Source: AP-15 sp963747735 (GTDB taxonomy: Bacteria; Pseudomonadota; Alphaproteobacteria; ATCC43930; CGMCC-115725). From it: a stretch of 64,000 bases of DNA. The translations under genes were made by a program, and so were the position numbers. The notes under the pieces were generated by a model. It had not been told where the DNA came from, made no database searches, and saw only the letters and a list, made by a program, of their open reading frames with translations. The stretch spans positions 124,001 through 188,000 of the forward strand of contig CAVVGE010000007.1 in NCBI GenBank assembly GCA_963747735.1. The letters run 5' to 3'. This document shows positions 8,829-17,873 of this stretch, piece by piece (the first letter of the stretch is position 1; each line of letters starts with the position of its first letter).

Positions 8829-10457
8829 TCACACCAGCCGCGACTGATCGAGCGCGGCGCGGATAAACGAGGTAAAGAGCGGGTGCGGCTCGAACGGCCG
8901 CGATTTCAGCTCGGGGTGAAACTGGACGCCGACGAACCACGGATGGTCCGGCAATTCGACGATCTCGGGCAGGATGCCGTCGGGCGACATGCCGGAAAAC
9001 CGCAGACCCGCTTCTTCGAGCCGCTCCTTGTAGCCGATATTGACTTCGTAGCGGTGGCGGTGGCGCTCGCTGATCCGTTCGGCCCGGTAGATCTCGGCGA
9101 CCCGGCTGCCGGGTGCCAGCACCGCCTCATAGGCGCCGAGCCGCATCGTGCCGCCCATATCCTCGTTCGAGTTGCGCCGCTCGACCGCATTGCCATGCAT
9201 CCATTCGGTCATCAGCCCGACCACCGGATGCAGGCACGGCCCAAACTCGGTCGAGCCCGCGCCGGAGAGATCGGCCAAATCGCGGGCCGCCTCGATCACC
9301 GCCATATGCATGCCAAAGCAGATGCCGAAATACGGGACCCGCCGCTCGCGGGCAAAGCGGGCGGCCTCGATCATGCCCCTGGTGCCGCGCTCGCCAAAGC
9401 CGCCGGGGACGAGAATGCCGTGCACCTCTTCGAGCTTTTGCACCGCCGCGGCTTCGGCCTCGAACACCTCCGCATCGATCCAATCGAGATCGATGCCGAC
9501 ATTGTTGGCGAGCCCGCCATGGGTCATCGCCTCGGTCAGCGATTTGTAGCTGTCCTGCAGATGCGTGTATTTGCCGACGATGCCGATCGTCACCCGCCCC
9601 TCGGGCTTTTTCAGGCTCTCGACGATCGCCTGCCAGCGGCCGAGATCGGGCTCGGGGCTGTCGAGCCGGAAATGGTCGCACACCTCGCGGTCGAACCCCT
9701 CGGCGTGATAGGCGGCGGGCACGGCATAGATCGTGTCGCTGTCGAGCGCCGGGATCACCCGGCTTTCCCGCAGATTGCAGAAGAGCGCGATCTTGCGCCG
9801 GGCCGCGAGCGGGATCGGCCGGTCGCAGCGGCATAAGAGAATGTCGGGCTGGATGCCGAGCGCCAGCAATTCCTTGGTCGAATGCTGGGTGGGCTTGGTC
9901 TTCAGCTCGGCGGCCGAGGGAATGTACGGCACCAGGGTCAGATGCACGTAGAGAACGCGCTCGCGCCCGAGCTCGTAGCCGAGCTGGCGAATCGCCTCGA
10001 GGAACGGCAGGCTCTCGATGTCGCCGACGGTGCCGCCGATTTCGCACAAGACGAAATCCTCGCCGGCGAGATCGGCCTGGATGAACTCCTTGATCGCGTC
10101 GGTCACGTGCGGGATCACCTGGACCGTGGCGCCGAGATATTCGCCACGCCGCTCGCGCCCGATCACGGTCGAATAGATGCGGCCGGTCGTCACCGAATCG
10201 CTGCGCCGTGCCGCGACCCCGACATAGCGCTCGTAATGGCCGAGATCGAGGTCGGTCTCGGCCCCGTCGTCGGTGACGTAGACCTCGCCGTGCTGATAGG
10301 GGCTCATCGTCCCCGGATCGACATTGAGGTAGGGGTCGAGCTTGCGCAGCCGCACGCTGAACCCGCGCGCCTGCAAGAGCGCGCCGAGTGCGGCAGCCGA
10401 CAACCCCTTGCCGAGAGAGGAGACCACGCCGCCGGTAATAAAGATGAACCGCGTCAT
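8829..10457 (-). CDS. pyrG: CTP synthase
   Basis: 542 residues. It aminates UTP to CTP using glutamine and ATP. The N-terminal synthetase domain begins FIFITGGVVSSLGKGL. The C-terminal glutamine amidotransferase domain has its nucleophile in GICFGMHM and the His-Glu pair in GVQFHPELKSRP. Length and motif order are normal. It follows secG by 62 bp and precedes kdsA by 10 bp. Confidence 0.97.
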   Translation of the reverse strand: MTRFIFITGGVVSSLGKGLSAAALGALLQARGFSVRLRKLDPYLNVDPGTMSPYQHGEVYVTDDGAETDLDLGHYERYVGVAARRSDSVTTGRIYSTVIGRERRGEYLGATVQVIPHVTDAIKEFIQADLAGEDFVLCEIGGTVGDIESLPFLEAIRQLGYELGRERVLYVHLTLVPYIPSAAELKTKPTQHSTKELLALGIQPDILLCRCDRPIPLAARRKIALFCNLRESRVIPALDSDTIYAVPAAYHAEGFDREVCDHFRLDSPEPDLGRWQAIVESLKKPEGRVTIGIVGKYTHLQDSYKSLTEAMTHGGLANNVGIDLDWIDAEVFEAEAAAVQKLEEVHGILVPGGFGERGTRGMIEAARFARERRVPYFGICFGMHMAVIEAARDLADLSGAGSTEFGPCLHPVVGLMTEWMHGNAVERRNSNEDMGGTMRLGAYEAVLAPGSRVAEIYRAERISERHRHRYEVNIGYKERLEEAGLRFSGMSPDGILPEIVELPDHPWFVGVQFHPELKSRPFEPHPLFTSFIRAALDQSRLV

Positions 10458-10519
10458 GGACCCTCAGTTTAGAGCATCGCGGCGGCAGTGTCCCGTTTGT
10501 TGATCGGCGGGCAGCCTCG

Positions 10520-10882
10520 CTAATGCGCGAGCGGCGCGCTCGGCTTGGCCGGTGCCGGCGATGGCGCGGGCGCCTTAGGCGCCGCCGGCACGACCGGCAC
10601 GGCGGGGCCCGACGGCACCGCCGGCGAACCCTGGTCCATGATCGAGCGCGGCGCGTGCTGGCGGTTGTTCAGCACCACCAGCAGCACGCTCGTGATCATA
10701 AAAGCGGCGGCGAGGACCGCGGTCACCCGCGTCAACAAATTTGCCGTGCTCCGCCCGGTCATGAACCCCGACATCCCGCCGCCGCCCATCCCGAGCGCGC
10801 CACCCTCGCTCTTCTGCAGCAAGATGACCCCGACCAGCGCGACCGCGATCAGGACATAGACGACGAGCAGCAGGATGATCAT
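10520..10882 (-). CDS. secG: Protein-export membrane protein SecG
   Basis: 120 residues with two predicted membrane helices (about 2-22 and 52-74) separated by the conserved G/S-rich loop (EGGALGMGGGGMSGFMTGR), then a Pro/Ala-rich cytoplasmic tail. SecG is the accessory subunit of the SecYEG channel. The tpiA-secG-pyrG order is conserved in alphaproteobacteria. The gene starts 42 bp after the tpiA stop. Confidence 0.92.
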   Translation of the reverse strand: MIILLLVVYVLIAVALVGVILLQKSEGGALGMGGGGMSGFMTGRSTANLLTRVTAVLAAAFMITSVLLVVLNNRQHAPRSIMDQGSPAVPSGPAVPVVPAAPKAPAPSPAPAKPSAPLAH

Positions 10883-10923
10883 GGGCGGCAGTATTTAATC
10901 CGATCGCGTCCCACTGGCCAGCC

Positions 10924-11658
10924 TCAGCCGCAGCTCTTGGCGATCGCCCAGAAATCGTCGGCGAGGAGGCTGGCGCCACCGACCAGGGCGCCGTCGACTT
11001 CGGCCAGCCCGAGAATTGCGGCGGCGTTGCGCGGGTTGACCGAGCCGCCATAGAGAATCCGAGTGTCGGGCAACAGCCGGCCGCGGATCGCCGCATGCAT
11101 CAGGGCGATGTCTTCGAGGGTCGCCGACAGCCCGGTGCCGATTGCCCAGACCGGCTCATAGGCGACGACCAGCCGGCCCGGCGCCATCCCGTCCGGGATC
11201 GACCCGGCGAGCTGGGCGGCGACCGCGGCGCCGGCATTTCCGGCTTGCCGCTGCTCTTGCGTCTCGCCGACGCAGAGCACGGCGACGAGCCCGGCGCGCA
11301 TCGCAGCAGCGGTCTTGCCGCGGATTTCGGCGTCGCTCTCGCCATGCCCGTGGCGGCGCTCGGAATGGCCGAGGATCACATGGGTGCAGCCGGCGTCGGC
11401 CAGCATCTCGGCGCTGATGTCGCCGGTATAGGCGCCGTTGGCCAGCGCATGGCAATCCTGCCCGCCCAACGCGACGCCGCTGCCCGAGAGCACCTCGCGC
11501 ACTGCCGCCAGCAAGGTCGCCGGCGGACAGACCAGCACATCGCACAAAACCGTTTCGGCCTGCGCCCGCCGCGCCACATCGCCGGCCAAGGCCAGTCCGT
11601 CGGCGCGCCGCCCGTTCATCTTCCAATTCCCGGCAACGAGCTTTTTCTCTCTCGGCAT
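10924..11658 (-). CDS. tpiA: Triosephosphate isomerase
   Basis: 244 residues from ATG 11658. The longer frame adds 31 Arg-rich residues with no homology, so the start before KKLVAGNWKMNG was chosen. It interconverts dihydroxyacetone phosphate and glyceraldehyde 3-phosphate. Catalytic residues are readable: Lys in GNWKMNG, His in ILGHSERR, Glu in YEPVWAIGTG, and the phosphate loop YGGSVNP. It heads the minus-strand block, with ppiD divergent 127 bp away. Confidence 0.96.
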   Translation of the reverse strand: MPREKKLVAGNWKMNGRRADGLALAGDVARRAQAETVLCDVLVCPPATLLAAVREVLSGSGVALGGQDCHALANGAYTGDISAEMLADAGCTHVILGHSERRHGHGESDAEIRGKTAAAMRAGLVAVLCVGETQEQRQAGNAGAAVAAQLAGSIPDGMAPGRLVVAYEPVWAIGTGLSATLEDIALMHAAIRGRLLPDTRILYGGSVNPRNAAAILGLAEVDGALVGGASLLADDFWAIAKSCG

Positions 11659-11785
11659 TTGCTGCTCCGACCTGCCGCGACAAGGAGGCGAGTTGCGGCG
11701 CTCCCGACGCCTCTTTATCCTACGATCCCATCGGCAATGGGGGCGGGTCAATGCGGCCCGTCCGGGTCAAAAGGCGATCCGCCGC

Positions 11786-13669
11786 ATGCTCCAAGCGATC
11801 CGCTCGCGCGCCGCATCGTTCGTCGTCAAAGTGCTGTTCGGCATGCTGATCCTCAGCTTTGGCGTCTGGGGGATCGGCGACATTTTCCGCAACCGCGCGC
11901 CCGATACCGCCGTCGCCACCGTCGGCGGCGAAACCATCGATGCTGCGGCCTTGCAGAATGCGATGCAGCCGGTGCTCGAACGTCTGCGCATGCAAACCGG
12001 CGGCACGGTCGATCTGGAGCAGGCAAAAAAGCTCGGGGTCGTCGATCGGGTGCTCGACACGCTGGTCGACCGTGGCCTCGCCGACCAGGAGACGGCGCGA
12101 TTGCGGCTTGACGTGTCGGACGAGGCGGTGCGCAGCACGATCAGCCACGACCCGACATTCAGCGGACAGAACGGCGTCTTCGACCGCGCCGCCTTTAACG
12201 AGATGCTGGCCGCCAATCACATGAGCGAGGGCCAGTATGTCGAGACGACGCGGCGCGAGATCGCGGCGCGCGACCTGTTCGGCGCGATCACCTCGGGTGC
12301 GGCGGCGGCGCCGGCGCTGGTCGATGCGCTCTACCGGCACCGCAACGAAACCCGAATCGCCGATATCGTCAGCCTGCCGTCCGCGAATGCCGGCGATGTC
12401 GGCCAGCCGACCGACGCCCAGCTCGACGCCTTTTACAATGCGCACAAGGATTTGTTCCGGGCGCCGGAATACCGCGGCTTTACCCTGGTGAGCCTGACCC
12501 CGTCCGACCTCGCCCAAAGCATCGATATCCCCGAGGCAAAGCTCAAAGAGCAATACGACCAGCGCCGCGACGACTTTGTCGTTCCCGAGCGCCGCGATGT
12601 CCAGCAGATCCTGGCCCCCTCCGAGGCCAAAGCCAAGGAGGCCAAAGCCGCGCTCGCCGCCGGCAAGGACTGGAACGAAGTCGCGACGACGATCGTCAAG
12701 CAGGCGCCCGATACGATCGATCTCGGTCTGATGAAGCGCGAAGAGATGCCGCGGGAGCTCGCCGATATCGCGTTTTCGCTGCCGCTGAACAAACCGAGCG
12801 ACCCGATCGAGACATCGCTCGGCTGGCACATTCTGCGGGTCGTCAAGATCGAGCCGCCGGCAACCCAGACCTTCGCGCAGGTCAAAGCCAAGCTCCAGGC
12901 CGACCTCGCGCACGACCAGGCGGTCGACCGCATCTACAAGATCGCCGACCAGGCCGACGACGCGCTCGCCGGCGGCGCCACGCTCGAAGAGGCGGGAGCC
13001 AGGTTCAAGCTGAAAAAGACCGTGGTCCAAGCGGTCGATCAGCAGGGTCTCGGCCGCGACGGCAAAAAGGTGGCGCTGCCGATCGCCCCCGACGAGGTGC
13101 TCAAGCTCGCCTTCGCCACCAACCAGGGCCAGACCAGCCGGGTCACCGAGACCAAGGGTGACGCGGTCTTTGCGCTGCGCACCGACAAGGTGGTGCCGCC
13201 CGCGACCCGGCCGCTTGCCGAGGTCAAGCCGGCGGCGACCGCCGCCTGGCAGGCCGATGCCCGGCGCGACCATGTCGCCAAAGAGGCGGCGGCGCTCGCC
13301 GCGGCGGTCAAGCCGGGCATAAAGCTCGCCACGGTAGCCGGCGAGAAAGGGCTCAAGGCGGTGACCTCGGCGCCCTTTTTGGCCCGGCCGGGTCCGGGCG
13401 AGGCGGTGCCGCCGGTGCTGATCCCCAAATTGTTCGCGGTCAAGCCGGGCGGTGTGGTGACCGGCTCGGACGAGAGCGGCTATTTTGTCGCCCAGCTCGA
13501 CAAGATCGACGCACCCGGCGCGGGAAAGGCGTCGGACGCCGCCAAAGCCGAGCTCGAGCGCGAGCTGAAAGCGGGCCTGCAGGCGGGCCTCGCCGCCGAA
13601 TACACCCAGGCGCTGCGCGCTCGTTTCCCGGTGACCGTGCACCGCGATACGCTCGACCGCCTGTTCTGA
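11786..13669 (+). CDS. ppiD: PpiD-like periplasmic folding factor (SurA_N / parvulin)
   Basis: 627 residues from ATG 11786; the longer frame reads back into the tpiA antisense. A short cytoplasmic start is followed by one membrane anchor (about residues 12-30, VLFGMLILSFGVWGIGDIF), a SurA/PpiD N-terminal chaperone region (about 35-210) and a parvulin-type domain (about 255-365, with LGWHILRV near its end). The C-terminal part is a second chaperone region. PpiD assists folding of newly exported outer-membrane proteins. It is divergent from tpiA and 4 bp ahead of the permease gene. Confidence 0.9.
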   Translation: MLQAIRSRAASFVVKVLFGMLILSFGVWGIGDIFRNRAPDTAVATVGGETIDAAALQNAMQPVLERLRMQTGGTVDLEQAKKLGVVDRVLDTLVDRGLADQETARLRLDVSDEAVRSTISHDPTFSGQNGVFDRAAFNEMLAANHMSEGQYVETTRREIAARDLFGAITSGAAAAPALVDALYRHRNETRIADIVSLPSANAGDVGQPTDAQLDAFYNAHKDLFRAPEYRGFTLVSLTPSDLAQSIDIPEAKLKEQYDQRRDDFVVPERRDVQQILAPSEAKAKEAKAALAAGKDWNEVATTIVKQAPDTIDLGLMKREEMPRELADIAFSLPLNKPSDPIETSLGWHILRVVKIEPPATQTFAQVKAKLQADLAHDQAVDRIYKIADQADDALAGGATLEEAGARFKLKKTVVQAVDQQGLGRDGKKVALPIAPDEVLKLAFATNQGQTSRVTETKGDAVFALRTDKVVPPATRPLAEVKPAATAAWQADARRDHVAKEAAALAAAVKPGIKLATVAGEKGLKAVTSAPFLARPGPGEAVPPVLIPKLFAVKPGGVVTGSDESGYFVAQLDKIDAPGAGKASDAAKAELERELKAGLQAGLAAEYTQALRARFPVTVHRDTLDRLF

Positions 13670-13673
13670 GCGA

Positions 13674-15464
13674 ATGCTCGGCGGCGCGCGCCAGGAAGCA
13701 CTGGCTGCGGCGCGTTCGACCGAAACAACCCCGAGCGGGACATACCTGCGGCCGAGCGACCTCGTCTATGCGGTGGACGAGGTGCCGCCGCCGCTGCGGC
13801 TGGCGCTGATCGGCCTGCAATACGCGGTCATGACCGCGATCTACCTGATCATCGTCGCGATCATCCTGCGCCACGCTCGGGTTGCCGAGAGCGACAGCAT
13901 CGCGGTCATGGGGATCGCCTGCATCGCATTGGCGATCGGCACCGCGTTGCAGGCGCTGCCTTACGGCCCGATCGGGTCGGGCTTTCTGGCGCCGCCGGTA
14001 TTTTCGGCGACCTATCTGGGGCCCTCGGTGCTGGCCGCCGAGCAGGGCGGCGTGCGGCTCGTCCTCGGCATGACCCTGTTCGCCGGCGTCGTCGAGGTGC
14101 TGGTCGGCCTCGCGATCAACCGGCTGCGCCTGATCGTCACCCCGATCCTGAGCGGCCTCACCGTCTTTGTCGTCGGGTTGCAGCTCGGCGTCGTCGGCAT
14201 CGGCGAATTTCTCGACGTGCACCATGTGGCGCTGCTCGCCTTTCATCGGCATCTGACGGTCACGGTGCTGACCCTCTCCGCCTGCATCGCGCTCAGCATC
14301 TGGGGCCGCGGCACGACGAAGCTCCTGTGCTCGCTGATCGGCCTCGCGACCGGCATCGGCAGCGGCTGGATCCTGGGGATCGTCACCTCGTCGCAGCTCG
14401 CAGGTGCCGCTCACATTCCGTGGTATGCGCTCCCGCATCTGGCGCTGCCCGACTGGCGGTTCGACCCGGGCCTGATGCCGGCTTTTTTCGCCGCCGGGAT
14501 TGCTGCGGCACTGCGCGCCGTCGGCGTGGTGACGACCTGCCAGCGCATCAACAACGCCGCCTGGCGCCGGCCCGATATCGCCAATATTCGCAAGGGTGTC
14601 TTGGCCGACGGGTTCGGCACCATCGCCAGCGCCGCGCTCGGCGCGCCCGGCCTGAACATCGCGCCGAGCCTGGTCGGCATCTCCAGCGCCACCGGGGCGA
14701 CGAGCCGTGCCATCGCCTTCGCCGCGGCGGCGATCCTGGTGTTGTTCGGCCTGTCGCCAAAGCTTTCCGGGCTGTTTCTGCTGGTGCCGCAGGAGATCGC
14801 CGGCTCGCTCCTGGTCTTTACCGCATCCTTTATGATCACCGGCGGCATGCAGATCATGCTGTCGCGTCCGGCCGGCACGCGCGGCGTCTATGTGATCGGC
14901 GTCTCGACCCTCTTGGCGCTCAGCGAAAACGTCTTTCCGAATTATTTTCGGGCACTCTCGCCGCTCGCCCGCAGCCTTGCTTCGAGCCCGCTCGCGCTCG
15001 GGCTCACCGCCGCGATCGTCTTGACCTTGGCGTTCCGGTTTGGCGCGCGCCAACGGGTCGAGACGCAATGGAGCGGGGCCGACGGCGGGGCCGCCGCCGC
15101 GGTCGCGCTGCTGCGCGACAAGACGCTGGATTGGAAGGTCGCCCGCGACGTCGCCGAGGCTGCGGTTGCCCAGGCGAAATCGGTCCTCGACTACATCCTC
15201 GGCGAATATGCGCAGCGCCCCGAGGGCGTGCTGCGCGCCTGGTACAACGGCATCGAGCTCGACATCGCCATCGCCTATGACGGCGCCCACGCTCCACCCC
15301 TGCCGCCGAGCGAGCGGCCGCCGCCGACGCAAAGCGATCTCGACAACGAGGAAGAAGCCGCTTTTGCCGGGCTGCGCGACTTTCTCCACAGCCTCGCCGC
15401 CGACCGCAAGCTGGTGCGCCAGCGCCGCGGCCGGGTCACCGTGCGCCTCTCCTACGCGGTGTGA
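13674..15464 (+). CDS. NCS2 (xanthine/uracil permease-like) transporter with an extra C-terminal domain
   Basis: 596 residues. Residues about 30-460 form a 12-14 helix membrane domain of the nucleobase:cation symporter-2 / SLC23 type, with the two re-entrant regions GPIGSGFLAPPVFSATYLGP and GAPGLNIAPSLVGISSATGA. Residues about 465-596 are soluble, charged and start VARDVAEAAVAQAKSVLDYI; they end GRVTVRLSYAV. The pattern of helix, strand and acidic loop recalls an anti-sigma/histidine-kinase ATPase fold, but key ATP-site motifs are not clear, so this is only a suggestion. It starts 4 bp after ppiD, and its 3' end overlaps trpE(G) by 13 bp on the other strand. The substrate cannot be told. Confidence 0.75.
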   Translation: MLGGARQEALAAARSTETTPSGTYLRPSDLVYAVDEVPPPLRLALIGLQYAVMTAIYLIIVAIILRHARVAESDSIAVMGIACIALAIGTALQALPYGPIGSGFLAPPVFSATYLGPSVLAAEQGGVRLVLGMTLFAGVVEVLVGLAINRLRLIVTPILSGLTVFVVGLQLGVVGIGEFLDVHHVALLAFHRHLTVTVLTLSACIALSIWGRGTTKLLCSLIGLATGIGSGWILGIVTSSQLAGAAHIPWYALPHLALPDWRFDPGLMPAFFAAGIAAALRAVGVVTTCQRINNAAWRRPDIANIRKGVLADGFGTIASAALGAPGLNIAPSLVGISSATGATSRAIAFAAAAILVLFGLSPKLSGLFLLVPQEIAGSLLVFTASFMITGGMQIMLSRPAGTRGVYVIGVSTLLALSENVFPNYFRALSPLARSLASSPLALGLTAAIVLTLAFRFGARQRVETQWSGADGGAAAAVALLRDKTLDWKVARDVAEAAVAQAKSVLDYILGEYAQRPEGVLRAWYNGIELDIAIAYDGAHAPPLPPSERPPPTQSDLDNEEEAAFAGLRDFLHSLAADRKLVRQRRGRVTVRLSYAV

Positions 15465-17632
15465 CGGCCGGCGGCGGCGAGGGCCGCAGCGATGATCGGC
15501 ATGCCGATCTCGGCCCGTGCCGTCATCACCGATTCGGGATGGAACTGCACGGCGGCGATCGGCAATTCGACATGCTCGAGCGCCATGACGACACCGTCGG
15601 CGGTCTCCGCGGTCACCTTCAGCACACCCGGCATTGTCGCGCGCCGGGCGCACAGCGAGTGATAGCGGCCGACCGTGAACTCGGCCGGCAGGCCGCGCAG
15701 CAGCCGGCCGCCCAGGACCCGCACGCTCGACGCCTTGCCGTGACACGGGATGCCGAGCAAATCGAGCGAGCCGCCGAAATATTCGACGATCCCTTGCAGG
15801 CCAAGACAGACGCCAAAGACCGGGATGCGCCGCCGCACCAGCAGCCCGATCGTCTCGGCCATCGCAAAATCAACGGGCCGCCCCGGCCCCGGCGACAGCA
15901 CGACGAGATCGGGCGCCCGGTCGCGCTGCAGCTCGGCGCGCTGCAATTCGGCGCGCGCCAGATCGGGGCGCATCGTCGCCACCTCGGCGCCGGTAGTGCG
16001 GATATAGTTTGCGAGCGTGTGGACAAACAAATCCTCGTGATCGACCAGCAGCACCCGGCGCCCGCGCCCAAGAGACATCGTTTCGGCCGGTGCCGCGGCG
16101 GGTGCGATGCCCGCCCGCCCGCGGATCGCCGTGAACAGCGCCGACGCCTTGAGCTGGGTTTCGACCTCCTCGGCCTCGGGGTCGCTGTCATAGAGCAAGG
16201 TCGCGCCGGCGCGCACCTCGGCCACCCCGTCCTGCATGCGGATCGTGCGCAAGGTGAGCCCGGTGTTCATGTTGCCGTCAAAGGTGACGCGCCCGATCGC
16301 CCCGCCATACCACCGGCGCGACGAGCGCTCCTCCGCCTCGATAAAGCGGATCGCCCACAGCTTTGGCGCGCCGGTCACGGTGACCGCCCAGGCATGGCTC
16401 AAAAACCCGTCGAGCGCATCGAATTGCGGGGCGAGCTCGCCCTCGACATGATCCACGGTGTGGATCAGCCGCGAATACATCTCGATCTGGCGGCGGCCGA
16501 TGACGCGCACGCTGCCCGGCACCGACACCCGCGACTTGTCGTTGCGGTCGACATCGGTGCACATCGTCAATTCGCTCTCGTCCTTTTTCGAGTTCAGGAG
16601 CTCGCGAATCCGCTCGGCATCCTCGACCGGGTCGCGGCCGCGGGCGATGGTGCCGCTGATCGGGCAGGTCTCGATCCGCCTGCCCTCGACGCGGACATAC
16701 ATTTCGGGCGAGGCGGCAACCAGCAGCTCGCCCTCTCCGAGGTTGATCAGCGCGCCGTAGGGTGCCGGGTTGGCCTGGCGCAGCCGCTGAAAGACGGTGC
16801 TCGGCGGGTCGGCGCAGACATCGGCGAAAAGCTGCCCGCAGACCACCTCGAACAAATCGCCACGGTGGAAGGCCGCCCTGGCGCGCTCGACCAGGGCCGC
16901 GTATTCGCCGGGGCCGTGGTCGCTCTCGGGCGGACGCTCTGCCGGCGCGCGGTCGAGCCGGTACGGGGCGGCCTCGGTCGCACGCGGCAAGCCCGCGGTC
17001 GAGTGTGCGCCGATCTCGAATTCATAGCGGTGCGCCGCCGCTATCTGGCGCATATGGTCGACGATCAGGATCTCGTCGGGGAGGTAGAGCACCAGGTCGC
17101 GCTGGTCCGCGGGCCGCGGCAGCCTGAGCCGCATCGGCTCGAACTGAAAGACGAGGTCGTAGCCAAAGGCGCCGTAGAGCCCGAGATGCTGGTCCTCGGC
17201 GCTGCCGAAGAGCCGGATCAACGCCCGCAACACCGAAAACACCGAAGGCTGGCGGCTGCGCTCTTCTTCGGGAAAGCGCTCCTCGCTCGCCGCGACCTCG
17301 CCGGTGACGCGCTCGGCACCGGCATCAGCGATGGTTGCGGCGCCAACACCGGCGACCGTCTCGGCAATCGCCGGCAGCAGCACGCGGCCGCGGTCGTTCA
17401 GCGCCTCGATCGAAAACCCGCGCCCGCGTGCGGTAAAGACGAGCGGCGGATCGACAAACCCCATATCCCATCGGGTATAGCGGCCGGGGAACTCGAAGCT
17501 CGACGAAAACAATACGCCGCGCCGCTGGTCGAGCGCGCGGGCGAGCGTGTCGTCAGCCGGGCGGTAGTCGCGCTCGCGGATTTCGCGGGTGACGCCGATG
17601 CCACCATCGGTCAGATAGCTCGTCTGTGCCAT
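15452..17632 (-). CDS. trpE(G): Anthranilate synthase, fused TrpE-TrpG
   Basis: 726 residues. The chorismate-using TrpE part occupies about 1-510 (GTIARGRDPVEDAERI, TVTGAPKLWAIRFI). The glutamine amidotransferase part occupies about 525-726, with the nucleophile in FGVCLGLQG and the His-Glu pair in VQFHPESV. Fused TrpE(G) is typical of several alphaproteobacteria. The start ATG at 17632 has an AAAGGAGG site 5 bases upstream. A small internal duplication (RAELQRAELQRD) lies near residue 560. Expression should be controlled by the upstream attenuator with leader peptide TrpL. Confidence 0.96.
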   Translation of the reverse strand: MAQTSYLTDGGIGVTREIRERDYRPADDTLARALDQRRGVLFSSSFEFPGRYTRWDMGFVDPPLVFTARGRGFSIEALNDRGRVLLPAIAETVAGVGAATIADAGAERVTGEVAASEERFPEEERSRQPSVFSVLRALIRLFGSAEDQHLGLYGAFGYDLVFQFEPMRLRLPRPADQRDLVLYLPDEILIVDHMRQIAAAHRYEFEIGAHSTAGLPRATEAAPYRLDRAPAERPPESDHGPGEYAALVERARAAFHRGDLFEVVCGQLFADVCADPPSTVFQRLRQANPAPYGALINLGEGELLVAASPEMYVRVEGRRIETCPISGTIARGRDPVEDAERIRELLNSKKDESELTMCTDVDRNDKSRVSVPGSVRVIGRRQIEMYSRLIHTVDHVEGELAPQFDALDGFLSHAWAVTVTGAPKLWAIRFIEAEERSSRRWYGGAIGRVTFDGNMNTGLTLRTIRMQDGVAEVRAGATLLYDSDPEAEEVETQLKASALFTAIRGRAGIAPAAAPAETMSLGRGRRVLLVDHEDLFVHTLANYIRTTGAEVATMRPDLARAELQRAELQRDRAPDLVVLSPGPGRPVDFAMAETIGLLVRRRIPVFGVCLGLQGIVEYFGGSLDLLGIPCHGKASSVRVLGGRLLRGLPAEFTVGRYHSLCARRATMPGVLKVTAETADGVVMALEHVELPIAAVQFHPESVMTARAEIGMPIIAAALAAAGRHTA

Positions 17633-17690
17633 GCGAACCTCCTTTGCCCCGCATCGCCTCGGAGGTCCGGACCGGTTCGCCAGAAATGCG

Positions 17691-17717
17691 AAAGCCGCCC
17701 GGAAGTCCCGAGGCGGC
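17691..17717 (-). terminator. trp attenuator terminator hairpin
   Basis: On the minus strand CCGCCTCGG and CCGGGCGGC form a 9-bp stem with one bulged U and a 5-base loop, followed by a short U run. The left arm can also pair with GGGGCGGCC just after the trpL stop (antiterminator), which in turn can pair with TGGCCG overlapping the Trp codons. This is the classic 1:2, 2:3, 3:4 arrangement, placed between trpL and trpE(G). Confidence 0.8.
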
Positions 17718-17743
17718 CCATAAAAATCAAGTGTGGCCGCCCC

Positions 17744-17788
17744 TTAGACCGGCCACCACCAAGCTGCTGGATGCGCGATGCGAACCAT
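17744..17788 (-). CDS. trpL: trp operon leader peptide
   Basis: A 14-codon ORF encodes MVRIAHPAAWWWPV and stops at TAA 17744-17746. Three consecutive TGG codons sit at the base of the first hairpin arm, exactly where a stalled ribosome would free the antiterminator. The trpE(G) ATG is 111 bp downstream. When charged tRNA-Trp is abundant the ribosome reaches the stop and the terminator can form. Leader peptides with three Trp codons before fused trpE(G) are known in alphaproteobacteria. Confidence 0.88.
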   Translation of the reverse strand: MVRIAHPAAWWWPV

Positions 17789-17794
17789 GCTGTG

Positions 17795-17823
17795 AGACTA
17801 GCGCTTCCGGGGCGGCTTGTCAC
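17795..17823 (-). promoter_or_regulatory. Candidate sigma-70 promoter of trpL-trpE(G)
   Basis: GTGACA and TAGTCT are spaced by 17 bp on the minus strand, just upstream of trpL. Transcription would begin very close to the trpL ATG, leaving little or no room for a ribosome binding site, so the leader may be read from a leaderless or nearly leaderless mRNA. This is prediction from hexamer match only. Confidence 0.45.
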
Positions 17824-17873
17824 CACCCGATCGTCCGCATAGCCTTCGCCTTATAAAGGCAAAGGGGGAGGCG

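Noticed and set aside
11720..13642. A 640-codon minus-strand frame opposite ppiD
   Set aside because: Antisense shadow of PpiD; the product is low-complexity and has no known family.
13440..17842. Long open frames opposite the permease (768 codons) and trpE(G) (793 codons)
   Set aside because: Same reason: mirror of codon bias, no domain, no ribosome site. The opposite strand encodes well-conserved proteins.
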